DNA of 64,000 nt from Anaerosomatales bacterium (lineage in GTDB: Bacteria; Actinomycetota; Coriobacteriia; Anaerosomatales; Anaerosomataceae), in the NCBI GenBank assembly GCA_030019445.1, contig JASEEU010000005.1, positions 1-64,000 of the forward strand. Reading direction: 5' to 3'. Position 1 is the first letter of the stretch; each line of letters begins with the position of its first letter. The notes under the pieces were generated by a model. It had not been told where the DNA came from. It ran no database searches and saw only the letters and a list, made by a program, of their open reading frames with translations. The position numbers were made by a program, and so were the translations under genes. This document shows, piece after piece, positions 1 through 11,874 of this stretch.

Positions 1-55
1 CGTCGTCGCGCGGTCCGGCAGGCGACGGGGAGACGTCGGCCCAGGCGGGGCGCTG
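1..55. repeat. 55-bp exact direct repeat of 10902-10956
   Basis: Bases 1-55 match 10902-10956 without a mismatch and diverge at the next base (t at 56, c at 10957). Both copies are coding on the minus strand in the same frame ([17 protein letters not shown]). The match ends exactly at the window edge. This looks like either a shared domain boundary between paralogues or the k-mer overlap a de Bruijn assembler leaves at a contig end. Confidence 0.9.
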
Positions 56-340
56 TCCTTCTCGGCCATCATCGCGCCCGGTGAGCAGCGCGACGGCCTC
101 CTCGGGCGTCATGTCGGCCCGGCGCCACCACAGCGGCGACTCGGCGCTCCCGCTCACGACGTGGTAGCTCACGATCTCGCCCACCGCCGCCACCGCGTCA
201 GACGGCACGGCGGCGAGGCGAGCGACCGCTCCGCTCGGCGCGGGGCCATCCGACGGCCCTGCGGCACCGGCGATACCTGCCGCGCCGACCGCGAGAACGA
301 TAGCGGCGAGCAGCAGTCGGCGTCCCGACAGCATACGCAT
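1..340 (-). CDS. Secreted protein, N-terminal fragment cut by window edge
   Basis: Reading frame from an ATG at 340 runs off the left edge after about 113 codons. A GGGGGA Shine-Dalgarno lies just upstream. Residues 1-27 look like a signal peptide: a basic start (MRMLSGRR) followed by a Leu/Ala/Val-rich core. The mature part contains SYHVVSGSAESPLWWRR and an acidic stretch DMTPEEAVALL. The last visible residues, [18 protein letters not shown], are identical to a Pro-rich linker in the giant cytochrome encoded at 4315-11250, in the same frame. I infer a second, paralogous extracytoplasmic protein that may continue into the same downstream domains, but no heme motif is visible in the fragment. 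Function unknown; it could also be an assembly junction. Confidence 0.55.
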   Translation of the reverse strand, partial: MRMLSGRRLLLAAIVLAVGAAGIAGAAGPSDGPAPSGAVARLAAVPSDAVAAVGEIVSYHVVSGSAESPLWWRRADMTPEEAVALLTGRDDGREGQRPAWADVSPSPAGPRDD

Positions 341-507
341 GGTATCCCCCTGCACTCCGGCGGCATGACCCCTCTGCCGCCTTCGTTCACAATGAGCAAG
401 TCCCGCTCATGATACTGTCGAACGGCGCTCACTTCCAGCCCTGGCGCCGCGTCCCGCGCCTGGGCCGACCGTCGATCCGGTCGACCTCCCGGTCGCGCCG
501 ATGACCG

Positions 508-1675
508 TCACCCGCACCACACGCGCTCGAACACCTCGTTGCCGAGAAGCCAGCCCCGGGCCGTCGTGCGCCACCGCCCCGACGCCCGCACCACGAGACC
601 CTCGGCGCCGAGCTCGGCCATGACCTCCTCCAGCTCGGCTGCACGCACATCCTCCTCGGCCACGCCGTGCACGAGCCGCAACCCGAGCATGACGTCCTCG
701 CGCGCGACCTCCTCGCGTGTAAGCACCTCGACCTCGCGCGGAAGGGTCCGCCACTCCAGGTCCGCGGCGTTGGACCAGCGTACACGCGCGGCGTCGGGGT
801 AGTCGTCATTGCCGATAAGCCCCGCCACCCGTGCCTGCGCGACGTCGAGCATGCCGTGCGCCGCGGGTCCGAGGGCAAGGTAGGGCACCCCCGACCAGTA
901 CGCGAGGTTGTGGCGTGACTCCGCGCCGGGAACGGCGTAGTTCGCGACCTCGTAGCGCGCCAGCCCGGCGCGCGCGAGCGACTCCTCGGCGAGCACCATC
1001 ATGTCGGCGGCCGTGTCCGGGTCGGGCGGCTCCACGATGCCGCCGTCGACGGCCACCGCGAGCGGCGTGCCCTCCTCGAGGGCGAGCGGGTAGACGGAGA
1101 CGTGACGTGCTCCGGTGGCGACCGCCGTCGCGATCGTCTCCGCCCACGACGTCAACGACTGCCCCGGGACGCCGCAGATGAGGTCGACCGACAGCGCGAG
1201 GCCCGCCTCGCGCACGTCCGCGCAGGCCTGGGCGGCGCGTCGGGAGTCGTGGCGTCTGCCGAGCATGCCGAGCACGGTGTCGTCGAAGGACTGCACGCCC
1301 ACGCTCACACGCGTCACGCCCGCGGCACGCAGGCTCGCGAGCGACTTCGCGTCGAGCGAGTCCGGGTTGGCCTCGACCGTCACCTCGGCGCCCGGAGCGA
1401 TCGCGAACTCGGCCGACACGCCGGCGAGCACCGCCGCGACCTTCTCGGCCACCAGGCTGGGCGTGCCGCCGCCCACGTAGACGGTCTCGAGCGCGCCGCG
1501 CATGCCGCGCGCGCCCCACCAGCGCGCCTCTGCCAGCACCTCGGCGACCCAGCGTGACGTCGCCGCCTCCGCCGCGTCGGACAGCGAGAAGAAGTCGCAG
1601 TACGAGCACTTGGAGCGGCAGAACGGGACGTGCACGTAGAGGTGCGCGGGCAGCCGGGCGGACGTGTCGGCGGCG

Positions 1676-1683
<8 letters not shown>
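508..1683 (-). CDS. hemW: Radical SAM heme chaperone HemW (coproporphyrinogen oxidase-like)
   Basis: 391 residues, the usual length for HemW. The N-terminus has [14 protein letters not shown], a CxxxCxxC 4Fe-4S/SAM motif in the HemN/HemW context, followed by the glycine-rich [11 protein letters not shown]-binding segment and ESxPD-like EANPDSLD. The C-terminal part, after EVANYAVPG and HNLAYW, resembles the HemN C-terminal domain. HemW-type proteins bind heme and deliver it to target proteins and lack the extra N-terminal residues of true HemN; that specific assignment follows family knowledge. Its start overlaps the lepA stop by 8 bases, so the two are probably co-transcribed, a common arrangement. 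A heme chaperone fits the neighbouring heme-protein genes. Confidence 0.9.
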
Positions 1684-3478
<1,795 letters not shown>

Positions 3479-3487
3479 CAGACGCGT

Positions 3488-3496
3488 AGTGTAACA
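3488..3496 (-). promoter_or_regulatory. Extended -10 promoter candidate for lepA-hemW
   Basis: On the minus strand the sequence reads TGTTACACT, i.e. TGn followed by TACACT. No good -35 is seen at 17 +/- 1 bases. The same nine bases occur upstream of mreB (39579-39587). Transcription would begin within a few bases of the lepA ATG. Confidence 0.4.
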
Positions 3497-3505
3497 GGCG
3501 GGCAT

Positions 3506-3539
3506 GGCCGAGGGAACGAACGCCGCCGCTCCCTCGGCC
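3506..3539 (-). terminator. Hairpin after the giant cytochrome gene
   Basis: A perfect 10-bp inverted repeat (GGCCGAGGGA at 3506-3515 pairing with 3530-3539) with a 14-base loop, located 15 bases after the last stop codon of the cytochrome locus. There is no U-run on the minus strand, so termination is plausible but not certain. Confidence 0.5.
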
Positions 3540-3553
3540 ATCACCGCTGGGGA

Positions 3554-4345
3554 TCAGAACCCGCGAGCGCCCCGCATCTGGGTGGTCCCGCCGTGGCAGT
3601 CCTCGCAGTCCACACCCGGATGGCTCGTGACCTTCCCGTGACCGTGGCACATCAGGCAGTCCATGCCGTCGTTGAGGTTGAACGCGTCCGCATGATAGGA
3701 GGTCTCGTACTTGTCCACGTAGTGACACCAGCAACCGCTGCCGGTGTCGTGCCATTCGTATGACGTCCCGTTGTGGCAGGCACGGCAGAACTGCGCGATC
3801 TGCTCGCTGCCGGAGACGGGCGCCACCGCCTGGCCATTGACCACCTCGGGCACGTGGAAGATGCTCGCGCTCCCGTGCGTGTCATGGCAGACCGCACAGT
3901 CGATGGGCGCCTGTCCCCTGATGTAGGGCGGCTTGAGCGACCCGGTGCCGTATCCCGTTCCCGAAGCCGCGCCATGGAAGTCGCCGCTCGTGCTCATCCA
4001 TGCCGCGCCGACGTTGGTGAGGCCGGCCGGGAACGTCACACCTTCAGGAGCGGAACCGTCATGGCACTTCAGGCAGAACGAGTCGGGTACGGAGTTGACC
4101 TCATCGGCCACCGTCGTGTCGGTCGCCATCTGCTGGCTCCTGATCTGCGTCCACGACCCCGTCGTGGGGTTCCACAGGTAGAGCGCGACCGGGTAGCCGG
4201 CGGTCGGCTCGCCGTGACCGTTCCAGACCACGGTGAGCCCCTTGAGCTGCGCGAGGGCGTCGGCGCCCAGGTCGAAGCGCACGACCTGCCAGTTCCAGTC
4301 ACGGTCGGTGCCGGTCAGGTCGGTGCGCCAATACGCCCCGTCTCG
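3554..4345 (-). pseudogene. C-terminal five-heme part of the giant cytochrome, out of frame with its N-terminal part
   Basis: After the stop that ends the main reading frame at 4315, homology continues in another frame from about 4340 ([16 protein letters not shown]) to the stop at 3554, roughly 260 residues. This stretch has five canonical heme motifs (CLKCH, CAVCH, CRACH, CLMCH, CEDCH) plus an odd CWCH. Its beginning aligns with an internal module of the same protein around 9000-9100: TAGYPVALYLWNPTTGSW here against [18 protein letters not shown] there. The switch lies at a run of four C (4336-4339, plus strand); one extra C would restore one continuous protein of about 2,570 residues. So this is either a real frameshift that costs five hemes or a sequencing/assembly indel. 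The upstream part of the nominal open frame (to 4627) is only a shadow. Confidence 0.8.
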
Positions 4346-7300
4346 ACGTCCAGACTGCCGAGAGTGGCCGCGGAGACCGCCGTCCCGGGCGCCGCAGGCG
4401 TCGGCTTGGCTCCGGCCGATGACGCGCTCTCCCACCCCGCTGCCGGCGCAAGCTCTGCGGTCACGTTCGCCGCGGAGAGCGTCTTGAGCCTGAGGTAGTC
4501 GCTGTCGACCGAGTAGGTCAGGCCGGGTTCGGGCGTCGAGAGCCCTGCGTGCGACGTCCGCCAGACCGCGATCACGGCTCCCTGCGCGGACTCGGCCGTG
4601 ATGTCGCCTTTCAGCCGCGTGTTCCACTCGGCGCGGTACGCCTGGTGCGCGTCGTCGTCGGGATAGGACTCGTCCTCGCCGTAGGGGAAGGTGCTCATCT
4701 CGGCGAACGGAAGCGGCTCGACGGTGGGCGCCACGTCGGTCTTCGTGTCTTTGTAGTAGCCGTTGGTGTGGATCGCGTAGCGCCGCGTCGTCCCCTCGGC
4801 GGGCGGGGCGGGGGCACCGAAGCGCAGGCGCAGCTCGTCGCCGCCGCCGTAGATCACGAACCTGTCGTCGGTGGCGGCGAGCAGCGGCGAGACCTCGCCC
4901 AGGCGCGTGTAGGCGCCCGGGAAGTAGCTCGTGCGGCCGCTCGGCTCGCCGTACACGTACTCGTAGATCTCCTCTTCTGAAGACATCGGGTCGTATCCGC
5001 GCTCGCCAAGCTCGGCCGAGGCGAGCGGCAGCATCGTGAGCGTGACCGGGACGTCTTGGGTGGTGTCGATCGCGATGTGGTCCAGGTAGGTCTTGAACAG
5101 GAACGTGAAGCGGACCTTGCGGCTCTCAGACACCCAGACGTCGGTGAGGTCGAAGACGTAGGGGCGGCTGAACTCCGGCGGCTTGGGCAGCGCGCCCGCC
5201 GAGGAGGGCACGGCGACCCAGGCCCCGGCGGCGTCTTGCACCTCGAGCTTGGTGCGCGGGCCGAACGTGGCGGCGTGCGCGGCGCCTTCAGGCGTCGTCG
5301 GGAACATCGACATGGCGTCCATGACGACTTTGAGCTGCGGCGCGTCTGCCACGTCTCCCAAGTCGAGCTCGATCGTCTGGTAGGTGAAGCCGGCGTTGCG
5401 GTCCTCGTTCAGGACGTGGTAGCGCTCGTCGTCCTCGGCGATCGCGTCGCTCACGTCCGCGCCGGTCTGCACGTGGATGGCCGAGACGGGCGGCTTGAGG
5501 TCGCCCACGGTGTGCAGGACGCTTTGCACGCCGCCGAACGCGGCGCCGCCCGCCTCGCGCTTCTCGGCGAACACGTCGAGGCCGTCGGGCACGTCGATGG
5601 CGTAGAGGGCGAGCTTGTCGAGGTAGTCGGTCTCGAAGCGCTCTTCGACGAGCCTCAGGTCGAGCTCGCCGTCGACCGCTGCGGGCGTGGAGGAGAGCAG
5701 GTAGACGTCGTCGGGCGTCGGCTTCATGTAGCCGTTCTTGGTCTTGAGGGCGAGCTTGCCCGGGCCGTACAGGTCGGCCTCGAACGCGAACCGCTCCCCG
5801 TCCCACGTGAACAGGAACGGGCACGAGCCGGACCACTCGTCGGCATACTGCACAACGAAGTAGTCACGGGAGGACCACTCGGATATCGCATCGGTGTCGA
5901 CCGCGTCGCGTGCACGGACCTCGACGTAGTGCGTGCCGGTGTACAGCCATGCCGGCGTGGTGTAGGACGTGCTGGAGGTCCACCCGGACGAGAGCGCCCC
6001 GTTCCCGTCGATCCGGAACTCGTACTGGACCGCATGCCCGTCGCTCGAGGAGACCGGAGAGCACCCCACCGTCGCACTGATGGGCCCCCACCCGGTGCCG
6101 CTGACCGTCGTCGTGTCGGAGGGCACGGGCGCAGGCGGCGGGGCGACGGGCTTGTACGTCCGGTCGGCCGAGTATGCGGTATTGCCGAGGGCGTCGGTCG
6201 TCCGCACGCGGTAGTGGTAGGTGACGCCCGGAGTCAGACCGGACATCTGCACCGCATGCGCTGTAACGAGGCTCGTGTTGCCGAACGGCGCTCCCGCGCT
6301 CTCGTTGCCGAGTTCGTAGGACGTGGTGAGCCCCCAGTCGATCCATGATGTCGCGGCCTCGTTGGTCGTCCAGGTGATCCGCGGGGACGCGTAGTTCGAG
6401 CCGATGGCGGTCAGTGCGATCCCGGAGATCAGCGGCGCCGCCCCGTCGTGCTGGGCACCGACGAGCATGTAGAGCGAGCCGTCCTCCCCCACCGCCGTGC
6501 GCAGGTTGGTGCTCAGGGCCACGGCCACGTCATCGGGGTCTGCGTACTTCTCGACCGCGGTGTTGGTGTGCGGGTTGTGACAATCGGCGCACGTCGTCTT
6601 CCCACCGCTCGCCAGCTGATCGGCACGCAGGACGTCGTGATGGGCCCGCGGGTCCGCGTTCACGGTGAAGCGCGTCCGGATATCGACGCCCGACGCTGAA
6701 TTCGCGGCGCTGTCGTGACATCCCCCGGTTCCCTCGGCCAGACACGTGCGGCCATCGGACGCGACACGCCCCCCGCTGAGCAGCTCACCGCCCTCGGCGG
6801 TCCCGTGGACCGCGTGGCACACCAGACACTCGCCGTCTTCGGCGGCGCCGTCGGCGACGGCGACCTCGAGCGAGATCTGGTCGGTGTTGAGCGACCGATG
6901 CCCGGCCGCATAGTCCGACGGGCCGACGACGACGCCCGCTGCCGCCTCGGTGAGGCGCGCGGTCCGCGCATCGGCCAGCACGAGGATCTTCTCGGCCAGG
7001 CTCTGATGATCGCCGTCGCCTGCGATCACGGCTCCCTGGGCGGACTCGGCCGTGATGTCGCCTTTCAGCCGCGTGTTCCACTCGGCGCGGTACGCCTGGT
7101 GCGCGTCGTCGTCGGGATAGGACTCGTCCTCGCCGTAGGGGAAGGTGCTCATCTCGGCGAACGGAAGCGGCTCGACGGTGGGCGCCACGTCGGTCTTCGT
7201 GTCTTTGTAGTAGCCGTTGGTGTGGATCGCGTAGCGCCGCGTCGTCCCCTCGGCGGGCGGGGCGGGGGCACCGAAGCGCAGGCGCAGCTCGTCGCCGCCG

Positions 7301-10300
7301 CCGTAGATCACGAACCTGTCGTCGGTGGCGGCGAGCAGCGGCGAGACCTCGCCCAGGCGCGTGTAGGCGCCCGGGAAGTAGCTCGTGCGGCCGCTCGGCT
7401 CGCCGTACACGTACTCGTAGATCTCCTCTTCTGAAGACATCGGGTCGTATCCGCGCTCGCCAAGCTCGGCCGAGGCGAGCGGCAGCATCGTGAGCGTGAC
7501 CGGGACGTCTTGGGTGGTGTCGATCGCGATGTGGTCCAGGTAGGTCTTGAACAGGAACGTGAAGCGGACCTTGCGGCTCTCAGACACCCAGACGTCGGTG
7601 AGGTCGAAGACGTAGGGGCGGCTGAACTCCGGCGGCTTGGGCAGCGCGCCCGCCGAGGAGGGCACGGCGACCCAGGCCCCGGCGGCGTCTTGCACCTCGA
7701 GCTTGGTGCGCGGGCCGAACGTGGCGGCGTGCGCGGCGCCTTCAGGCGTCGTCGGGAACATCGACATGGCGTCCATGACGACTTTGAGCTGCGGCGCGTC
7801 TGCCACGTCTCCCAAGTCGAGCTCGATCGTCTGGTAGGTGAAGCCGGCGTTGCGGTCCTCGTTCAGGACGTGGTAGCGCTCGTCGTCCTCGGCGATCGCG
7901 TCGCTCACGTCCGCGCCGGTCTGCACGTGGATGGCCGAGACGGGCGGCTTGAGGTCGCCCACGGTGTGCAGGACGCTTTGCACGCCGCCGAACGCGGCGC
8001 CGCCCGCCTCGCGCTTCTCGGCGAACACGTCGAGGCCGTCGGGCACGTCGATGGCGTAGAGGGCGAGCTTGTCGAGGTAGTCGGTCTCGAAGCGCTCTTC
8101 GACGAGCCTCAGGTCGAGCTCGCCGTCGACCGCCGCGGGCGTGGAGGAGAGCAGGTAGACGTCGTCGGGCGTCGGCTTCATGTAGCCGTTCTTGGTCTTG
8201 AGGGCGAGCTTGCCCGGGCCGTACAGGTCGGCCTCGAACGCGAACCGCTCCCCGTCCCACGTGAACAGGAACGGGCACGAGCCGGAGAGGCCGTCAGAGA
8301 AGTAGAAGTTGTCGAAGACCGACCAACCGAACGTCACGCCGTTGGCGTCCCGCGCCTCCACCCGCCAGGACCAGTAGCCGGGGGCGTTAAGGTTCGCGTA
8401 CGAGTATGAAGTGCTCGCCTGCCACGGGGTCGTGAGGTGCAGCGTGCCCCCGTTGTAGCCCTGGAAGAGCTGCAGGCGGTACTCGACGGGACCTTCGGCC
8501 GCCGATAGGGATTCCCAGTAGAACGATGCTGAAAGCGGCGTCCCCATCCATGTCTGATCGGGCGGATACGGCGATGCAAGCTTCGGTCGGGGGAATCCAT
8601 GCGCCCAGTCCCCCGACACGTAGTCCTCACCCGAGGGCGAGGCGGACCGAACGCGGAAGTGCCAGACCCCCGTGGTGAGCGAGCCGATCGTCACCGAGTG
8701 ATTCGTCGTCCTGGTGCTCGAGCCCGCAGTGGCGCCGTACGCCGTGGTGAGACCGTAATCGACCCAGCTCGTCGTGTTGCCTGCCGTCACCCAGTCCACG
8801 CGCACGCTCGTGTCGCTGAGCACGGTGAACGTGGGGCCGGAGACCAGCTGCCCGTCGTACACATAGCGTGCCGAGGCAAGCACGTACACGTACCCGCCGG
8901 CGTCCACATGGTCGGCCGCACGGACCGGGACCAGCACCGACTGCTGCCCGGCCATCACCCTGCTGACGACCTGCTCCCATGTGCCGGTCGCAGGACGCCA
9001 CAGGTAGAGGCTGACCGGGTAGCCGGCGGTCTCCTCACCGTAGCCTGACCACGAGAGCGTGGCGGTCACCACATCGGCAGCCTCCGCGGGGACAGCGAAC
9101 CGGTACATCTGATAGTCGTGGTCCCCCGTCGCGGTCTGCAGGGCTGTGACCACCCGTGTTCCGTCCTCGCTCTCCACCCGCATCGCGCGCTCGGCCGACA
9201 TCGGCGTCCCCGGCGATGATGGCGTGGGCAACGTCGCCGACTCCCACGCCGCGAAGCCGGTGCTCGAGGGACCGACGCTGATGAAGCCCACGGACCGACT
9301 GATGCCGTCGTGCCCCGATGCGTCGAACGCGGCTCCCCCGCGGTAGCTGTAGTCCGCGGGATATGCGGCGCCGGCGACATCATGACAGCCGACACACAGC
9401 TGCGCCCCGGTGACCCTCAGGAAGTCGCCGTTCGCCGAGCCGTGCGGATCGTGACAGTTCTGGCAGGACCCCGCCGCGGACGCAGACGTCGACCAGGTCG
9501 TGGCGGCCTTCTCGGAGGACATCACCGTCGAATGCAGCGTCGTACCGTAGACCGCGGAGCCCTGGTACGCGCCAATGGCCTCGACGTGGCACGCACGGCA
9601 CAGCGACTGATCGTTTCCGGTCACCGTCGCGCTCGCAACCTCGCCGACAAGGACAAGCGCGCTCGACGGGGACCCGTGCGACGCGTGACACGCGGAACAC
9701 GTCGCCTGCGATGCGCTCGTGGTCGGAAGGCTCTGGTGCGCGCTGCCGAGAAGGTATGTCTTCTTGTCCCCGCCCGCACGGGCGAAGTAGCCGGGCACGA
9801 GCCGGTCGATGGCGCGGTTGGCCACGACGCCGTGGCACGTCCAGCAGTACGCCTCGCCGGAGGTGACGGGCTTGCCGGTCACCGCGTCGAAGGAGCGCAG
9901 CAGGCCCGGGTTCTGGCCGGGGTCTTTGTGCGGGTCGTGGCACGAGGTGCAGTACAGGTCGCCGTCTTCGACCGGGTGCGTGCTCGCCGCGCCGGGGCGC
10001 GACTGGCCCTCGCAGGCGTAGAAGGCGGCCTGGACGTTGGCGCCCGTGGCGCCCGCGGGCGGGTTGCTCGCAGACGCGTTGCCGTGGCAGAAGTAGCAGG
10101 TGGTGCTCGAGCGGGCCGCGATCTTCATGCCCTCTGATGTCTGCAGGTCGTGGCAGACGCCCGTGCAGTAGTCGGTCTTCTCCGGCGTGGTGCCGTGGGG
10201 CTGGACGGTCGCGCCCGTCCAGTAGCTGAAGTGGTCGACCGAGCCCTGCAGGTAGCCTTCGGCGGTGAGCGTCGTCTCGTTCGCGCCCGCCACCCACGCG

Positions 10301-11250
10301 CCCGCGGCGTCTTGGGTCATGAGCTCGGCGGCGGCGAGCAGGCGCCCCGCGATCTGGAACTGGGTGACCGCAAGGGCGGTCTTGACCCCGAGCGTGGCGG
10401 GGGCGGAAAGCGGCGCTCCCAGCCCGATGTCATAGACGCCGGCAAGGCGCAAGAACCCTTGCCCCGGGCCGCCGTCGGCTTCTGCGACCGTCACGGTCGT
10501 GGTGCCGGGAAGCGAGCCTTCCGGGAAGGTCACGTAGACCTCGCCGTTGGAGGAGCGCACCTGACCGCCCTCAGGCCCCGCGAGGGACTCGATCCGGACC
10601 TCGCTGTTGTCCACGTAGGGGCTGCGGGCCCGCGCGCCCGAGCGCGTGCGTGCCTCGATCGCGTACGAGGCCGGGCCGGGCGTCGAGACCGCGATCGCGG
10701 CCGAGGTCTCGCCGGCGCGAAGCGTGGCCACGAGCTCCTCGCCCGTGGCGCCCATGCGCCAGACGCGGTAGGAGGCCGCACCCTCCGCCGGCTCGAAGGA
10801 GAGCAGGTCGCGCATGTCTCCCGAGAGCACCGTGAGGGCGACCTCTCCCCCGCTCTCGTCGGCGGGCGGCTTGGGCGCGGGAGTCGCGGGCGTGGCCGGG
10901 GCGTCGTCGCGCGGTCCGGCAGGCGACGGGGAGACGTCGGCCCAGGCGGGGCGCTGCGGCGGCGAGGCCGGGAGCTGAGCGGCGCCCGGACCGGCGGAGG
11001 GCTGCGTGGCATCGGCTCCCGCCTCCCGCACAGCGTCCTCCGACGACCCCGACGGCGTCGCGTCAGCGATGGACAGCGCGCCGGGCGTGGCGGTCGTCGA
11101 CAGCGACGCTCCCACTCGGCCGCCCTCGCCTGCGTCACGCGCGGCCGGGCTGGAACCCATCCGGTCGGCGAGCGTCACGCCCGCAGCGAGTAGCATCGCC
11201 GCGACCAGCGAGGCAACGATCCAACGATCCGCTCGAGCACGTCTCGGCAA
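4315..11250 (-). CDS. Giant extracytoplasmic multiheme c-type cytochrome with fibronectin-like modules
   Basis: 2,311 residues as read. It starts at a TTG (11250) with AAGGAGG 9 bases upstream. Residues 8-30 form a signal/anchor helix; a Pro/Ala linker follows. A ZU5-like segment ([19 protein letters not shown]) sits near residue 230. Eight heme-type motifs cluster at about 360-650: CTGVCH (one residue too long), CYFCH, CTSCH, CWTCH, CSACH, CRACH, CQNCH, CVGCH. Fibronectin-like modules lie near 800-890 and 1610-1700. CLVCH, a [10 protein letters not shown] and CADCH follow near 1474-1555. Two identical modules (about 989-1410 and 1807-2228) begin [20 protein letters not shown]. Nine CXXCH are canonical in this frame, five more lie beyond the frameshift at 4336. 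Presumed role: electron transfer at or outside the membrane; partner unknown. Confidence 0.85.
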   Translation of the reverse strand: MPRRARADRWIVASLVAAMLLAAGVTLADRMGSSPAARDAGEGGRVGASLSTTATPGALSIADATPSGSSEDAVREAGADATQPSAGPGAAQLPASPPQRPAWADVSPSPAGPRDDAPATPATPAPKPPADESGGEVALTVLSGDMRDLLSFEPAEGAASYRVWRMGATGEELVATLRAGETSAAIAVSTPGPASYAIEARTRSGARARSPYVDNSEVRIESLAGPEGGQVRSSNGEVYVTFPEGSLPGTTTVTVAEADGGPGQGFLRLAGVYDIGLGAPLSAPATLGVKTALAVTQFQIAGRLLAAAELMTQDAAGAWVAGANETTLTAEGYLQGSVDHFSYWTGATVQPHGTTPEKTDYCTGVCHDLQTSEGMKIAARSSTTCYFCHGNASASNPPAGATGANVQAAFYACEGQSRPGAASTHPVEDGDLYCTSCHDPHKDPGQNPGLLRSFDAVTGKPVTSGEAYCWTCHGVVANRAIDRLVPGYFARAGGDKKTYLLGSAHQSLPTTSASQATCSACHASHGSPSSALVLVGEVASATVTGNDQSLCRACHVEAIGAYQGSAVYGTTLHSTVMSSEKAATTWSTSASAAGSCQNCHDPHGSANGDFLRVTGAQLCVGCHDVAGAAYPADYSYRGGAAFDASGHDGISRSVGFISVGPSSTGFAAWESATLPTPSSPGTPMSAERAMRVESEDGTRVVTALQTATGDHDYQMYRFAVPAEAADVVTATLSWSGYGEETAGYPVSLYLWRPATGTWEQVVSRVMAGQQSVLVPVRAADHVDAGGYVYVLASARYVYDGQLVSGPTFTVLSDTSVRVDWVTAGNTTSWVDYGLTTAYGATAGSSTRTTNHSVTIGSLTTGVWHFRVRSASPSGEDYVSGDWAHGFPRPKLASPYPPDQTWMGTPLSASFYWESLSAAEGPVEYRLQLFQGYNGGTLHLTTPWQASTSYSYANLNAPGYWSWRVEARDANGVTFGWSVFDNFYFSDGLSGSCPFLFTWDGERFAFEADLYGPGKLALKTKNGYMKPTPDDVYLLSSTPAAVDGELDLRLVEERFETDYLDKLALYAIDVPDGLDVFAEKREAGGAAFGGVQSVLHTVGDLKPPVSAIHVQTGADVSDAIAEDDERYHVLNEDRNAGFTYQTIELDLGDVADAPQLKVVMDAMSMFPTTPEGAAHAATFGPRTKLEVQDAAGAWVAVPSSAGALPKPPEFSRPYVFDLTDVWVSESRKVRFTFLFKTYLDHIAIDTTQDVPVTLTMLPLASAELGERGYDPMSSEEEIYEYVYGEPSGRTSYFPGAYTRLGEVSPLLAATDDRFVIYGGGDELRLRFGAPAPPAEGTTRRYAIHTNGYYKDTKTDVAPTVEPLPFAEMSTFPYGEDESYPDDDAHQAYRAEWNTRLKGDITAESAQGAVIAGDGDHQSLAEKILVLADARTARLTEAAAGVVVGPSDYAAGHRSLNTDQISLEVAVADGAAEDGECLVCHAVHGTAEGGELLSGGRVASDGRTCLAEGTGGCHDSAANSASGVDIRTRFTVNADPRAHHDVLRADQLASGGKTTCADCHNPHTNTAVEKYADPDDVAVALSTNLRTAVGEDGSLYMLVGAQHDGAAPLISGIALTAIGSNYASPRITWTTNEAATSWIDWGLTTSYELGNESAGAPFGNTSLVTAHAVQMSGLTPGVTYHYRVRTTDALGNTAYSADRTYKPVAPPPAPVPSDTTTVSGTGWGPISATVGCSPVSSSDGHAVQYEFRIDGNGALSSGWTSSTSYTTPAWLYTGTHYVEVRARDAVDTDAISEWSSRDYFVVQYADEWSGSCPFLFTWDGERFAFEADLYGPGKLALKTKNGYMKPTPDDVYLLSSTPAAVDGELDLRLVEERFETDYLDKLALYAIDVPDGLDVFAEKREAGGAAFGGVQSVLHTVGDLKPPVSAIHVQTGADVSDAIAEDDERYHVLNEDRNAGFTYQTIELDLGDVADAPQLKVVMDAMSMFPTTPEGAAHAATFGPRTKLEVQDAAGAWVAVPSSAGALPKPPEFSRPYVFDLTDVWVSESRKVRFTFLFKTYLDHIAIDTTQDVPVTLTMLPLASAELGERGYDPMSSEEEIYEYVYGEPSGRTSYFPGAYTRLGEVSPLLAATDDRFVIYGGGDELRLRFGAPAPPAEGTTRRYAIHTNGYYKDTKTDVAPTVEPLPFAEMSTFPYGEDESYPDDDAHQAYRAEWNTRLKGDITAESAQGAVIAVWRTSHAGLSTPEPGLTYSVDSDYLRLKTLSAANVTAELAPAAGWESASSAGAKPTPAAPGTAVSAATLGSLDVETGRIGAPT
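4568..5832. repeat. 1,265-bp in-frame duplication, copy B
   Basis: Matches 7022-8286 at an offset of exactly 2,454 bases (818 codons) with only two differences seen, 4585 c versus 7039 g and 5680 t versus 8134 c (plus strand). Encodes the module from [15 protein letters not shown] to [12 protein letters not shown]. The boundaries are sharp: flanking sequence is unrelated on both sides. Confidence 0.95.
7022..8286. repeat. 1,265-bp in-frame duplication, copy A
   Basis: Partner of 4568-5832; the encoded roughly 420-residue modules are identical or nearly so. Such identity at synonymous positions points to very recent duplication or gene conversion, or to an assembly that merged two slightly different repeats. 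Confidence 0.95.
10902..10956. repeat. Second copy of the 55-bp edge repeat
   Basis: Exact copy of bases 1-55, lying in the Pro/Ala-rich linker after the signal anchor of the giant cytochrome. Upstream coding sequence (towards higher coordinates) differs from that of the fragment at 1-340, so the two genes have different N-termini joined to the same linker. Confidence 0.9.
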
Positions 11251-11405
11251 CGCGTCCAGCCTCCTTGCGCTTGCAACAGCACGCCGCGGCCGGCGGTCTC
11301 CGTCGGTCGCGCAGTGGTCTTCAACGAGTCTCTGGTTTCCTTACCGTATCTTATCGGCCCCGTTCGTGCGCCGTACAGTGTCCGAGGTCACAGGCGTCAT
11401 CGCGC
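11251..11405. other. Divergent intergenic region between giant cytochrome and rpsT
   Basis: Holds the Shine-Dalgarno of the cytochrome gene (AAGGAGG on the minus strand, near 11260-11266). A TAAGAT hexamer on the minus strand near 11350 could be its -10 element, but I see no acceptable -35. No gene found. Confidence 0.35.
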
Positions 11406-11434
11406 TTGGCGGCACCCCGTGCGTGTGGTACTCT
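11406..11434 (+). promoter_or_regulatory. Sigma-70-type promoter for rpsT
   Basis: TTGGCG at 11406-11411, a 17-base spacer, then TACTCT at 11429-11434. The predicted start near 11441 leaves a leader of about 50 bases before the rpsT GTG. Confidence 0.7.
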
Positions 11435-11491
11435 ACACGGGTTCGTCGACACCCCACTGCGACGGGCACGACCATCGGAAGGAAACAGAAC

Positions 11492-11758
11492 GTGGCCAAC
11501 ATCAAGAGCCAGAAGAAGCGCAACATCACCAACGAGAAGGCGCGCCAGCGCAACAAGGCCGTGAAGTCCGCTGTCAAGACGGCGGTCAAGAAGGTCGACG
11601 AGGCCGTCGCCGCGGGCGACAAGGATGCCGCCGTCGCCGCTGCCGGCGCCGCCTCGCGCGCGCTCGACAAGGCTGCCAGCAAGGGCGTCATCCACAAGAA
11701 CCAGGCTGCCAACCGCAAGTCGGGCGTCATGAGCAAGGTGAAGGGTCTCGAACACTAG
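11492..11758 (+). CDS. rpsT: 30S ribosomal protein S20
   Basis: 88 residues, starting at a GTG (11492) with GGAAGGA 8 bases upstream. The sequence [20 protein letters not shown] at the N-terminus and the [15 protein letters not shown] block near the C-terminus are the S20 signatures. The protein is Lys/Ala-rich and helical and binds 16S rRNA early in 30S assembly. The middle is unusually Ala-rich ([17 protein letters not shown]). It is monocistronic on the plus strand, with its own promoter at 11406-11434 and a strong terminator at 11785. The longer open frame upstream is not coding. Position next to holA and comEC is the common bacterial arrangement. Confidence 0.97.
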   Translation: MANIKSQKKRNITNEKARQRNKAVKSAVKTAVKKVDEAVAAGDKDAAVAAAGAASRALDKAASKGVIHKNQAANRKSGVMSKVKGLEH

Positions 11759-11784
11759 CTCAGCGCGCGATCAATCAGACGTGC

Positions 11785-11820
11785 AACAGGGCCGGGGTAG
11801 TTCCCCGGCCCTGTTGTCTT
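11785..11820 (+). terminator. Rho-independent terminator of rpsT
   Basis: A perfect 13-bp stem (AACAGGGCCGGGG, 11785-11797, pairing with 11803-11815), 5-base loop, then GTCTT. It lies 26 bases after the rpsT stop and may also serve the convergent cytochrome gene ending at 11875. Confidence 0.85.
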
Positions 11821-11874
11821 GCGGCTGACGAGCTCCCGGACCACATCGTATCGAGGGGTCCGCGGAGCGCAGCA

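Noticed and set aside
3554-4627. Independent gene covering the whole 357-codon frame
   Set aside because: Only the last 260 codons (from about 4340) show cytochrome sequence; the first part is the giant gene read out of frame.
5056-6348. Plus-strand open frames within the cytochrome repeats (also 7510-8409)
   Set aside because: They exist twice because the underlying 1,265-bp segment is duplicated; both are antisense to a heme protein with clear motifs.
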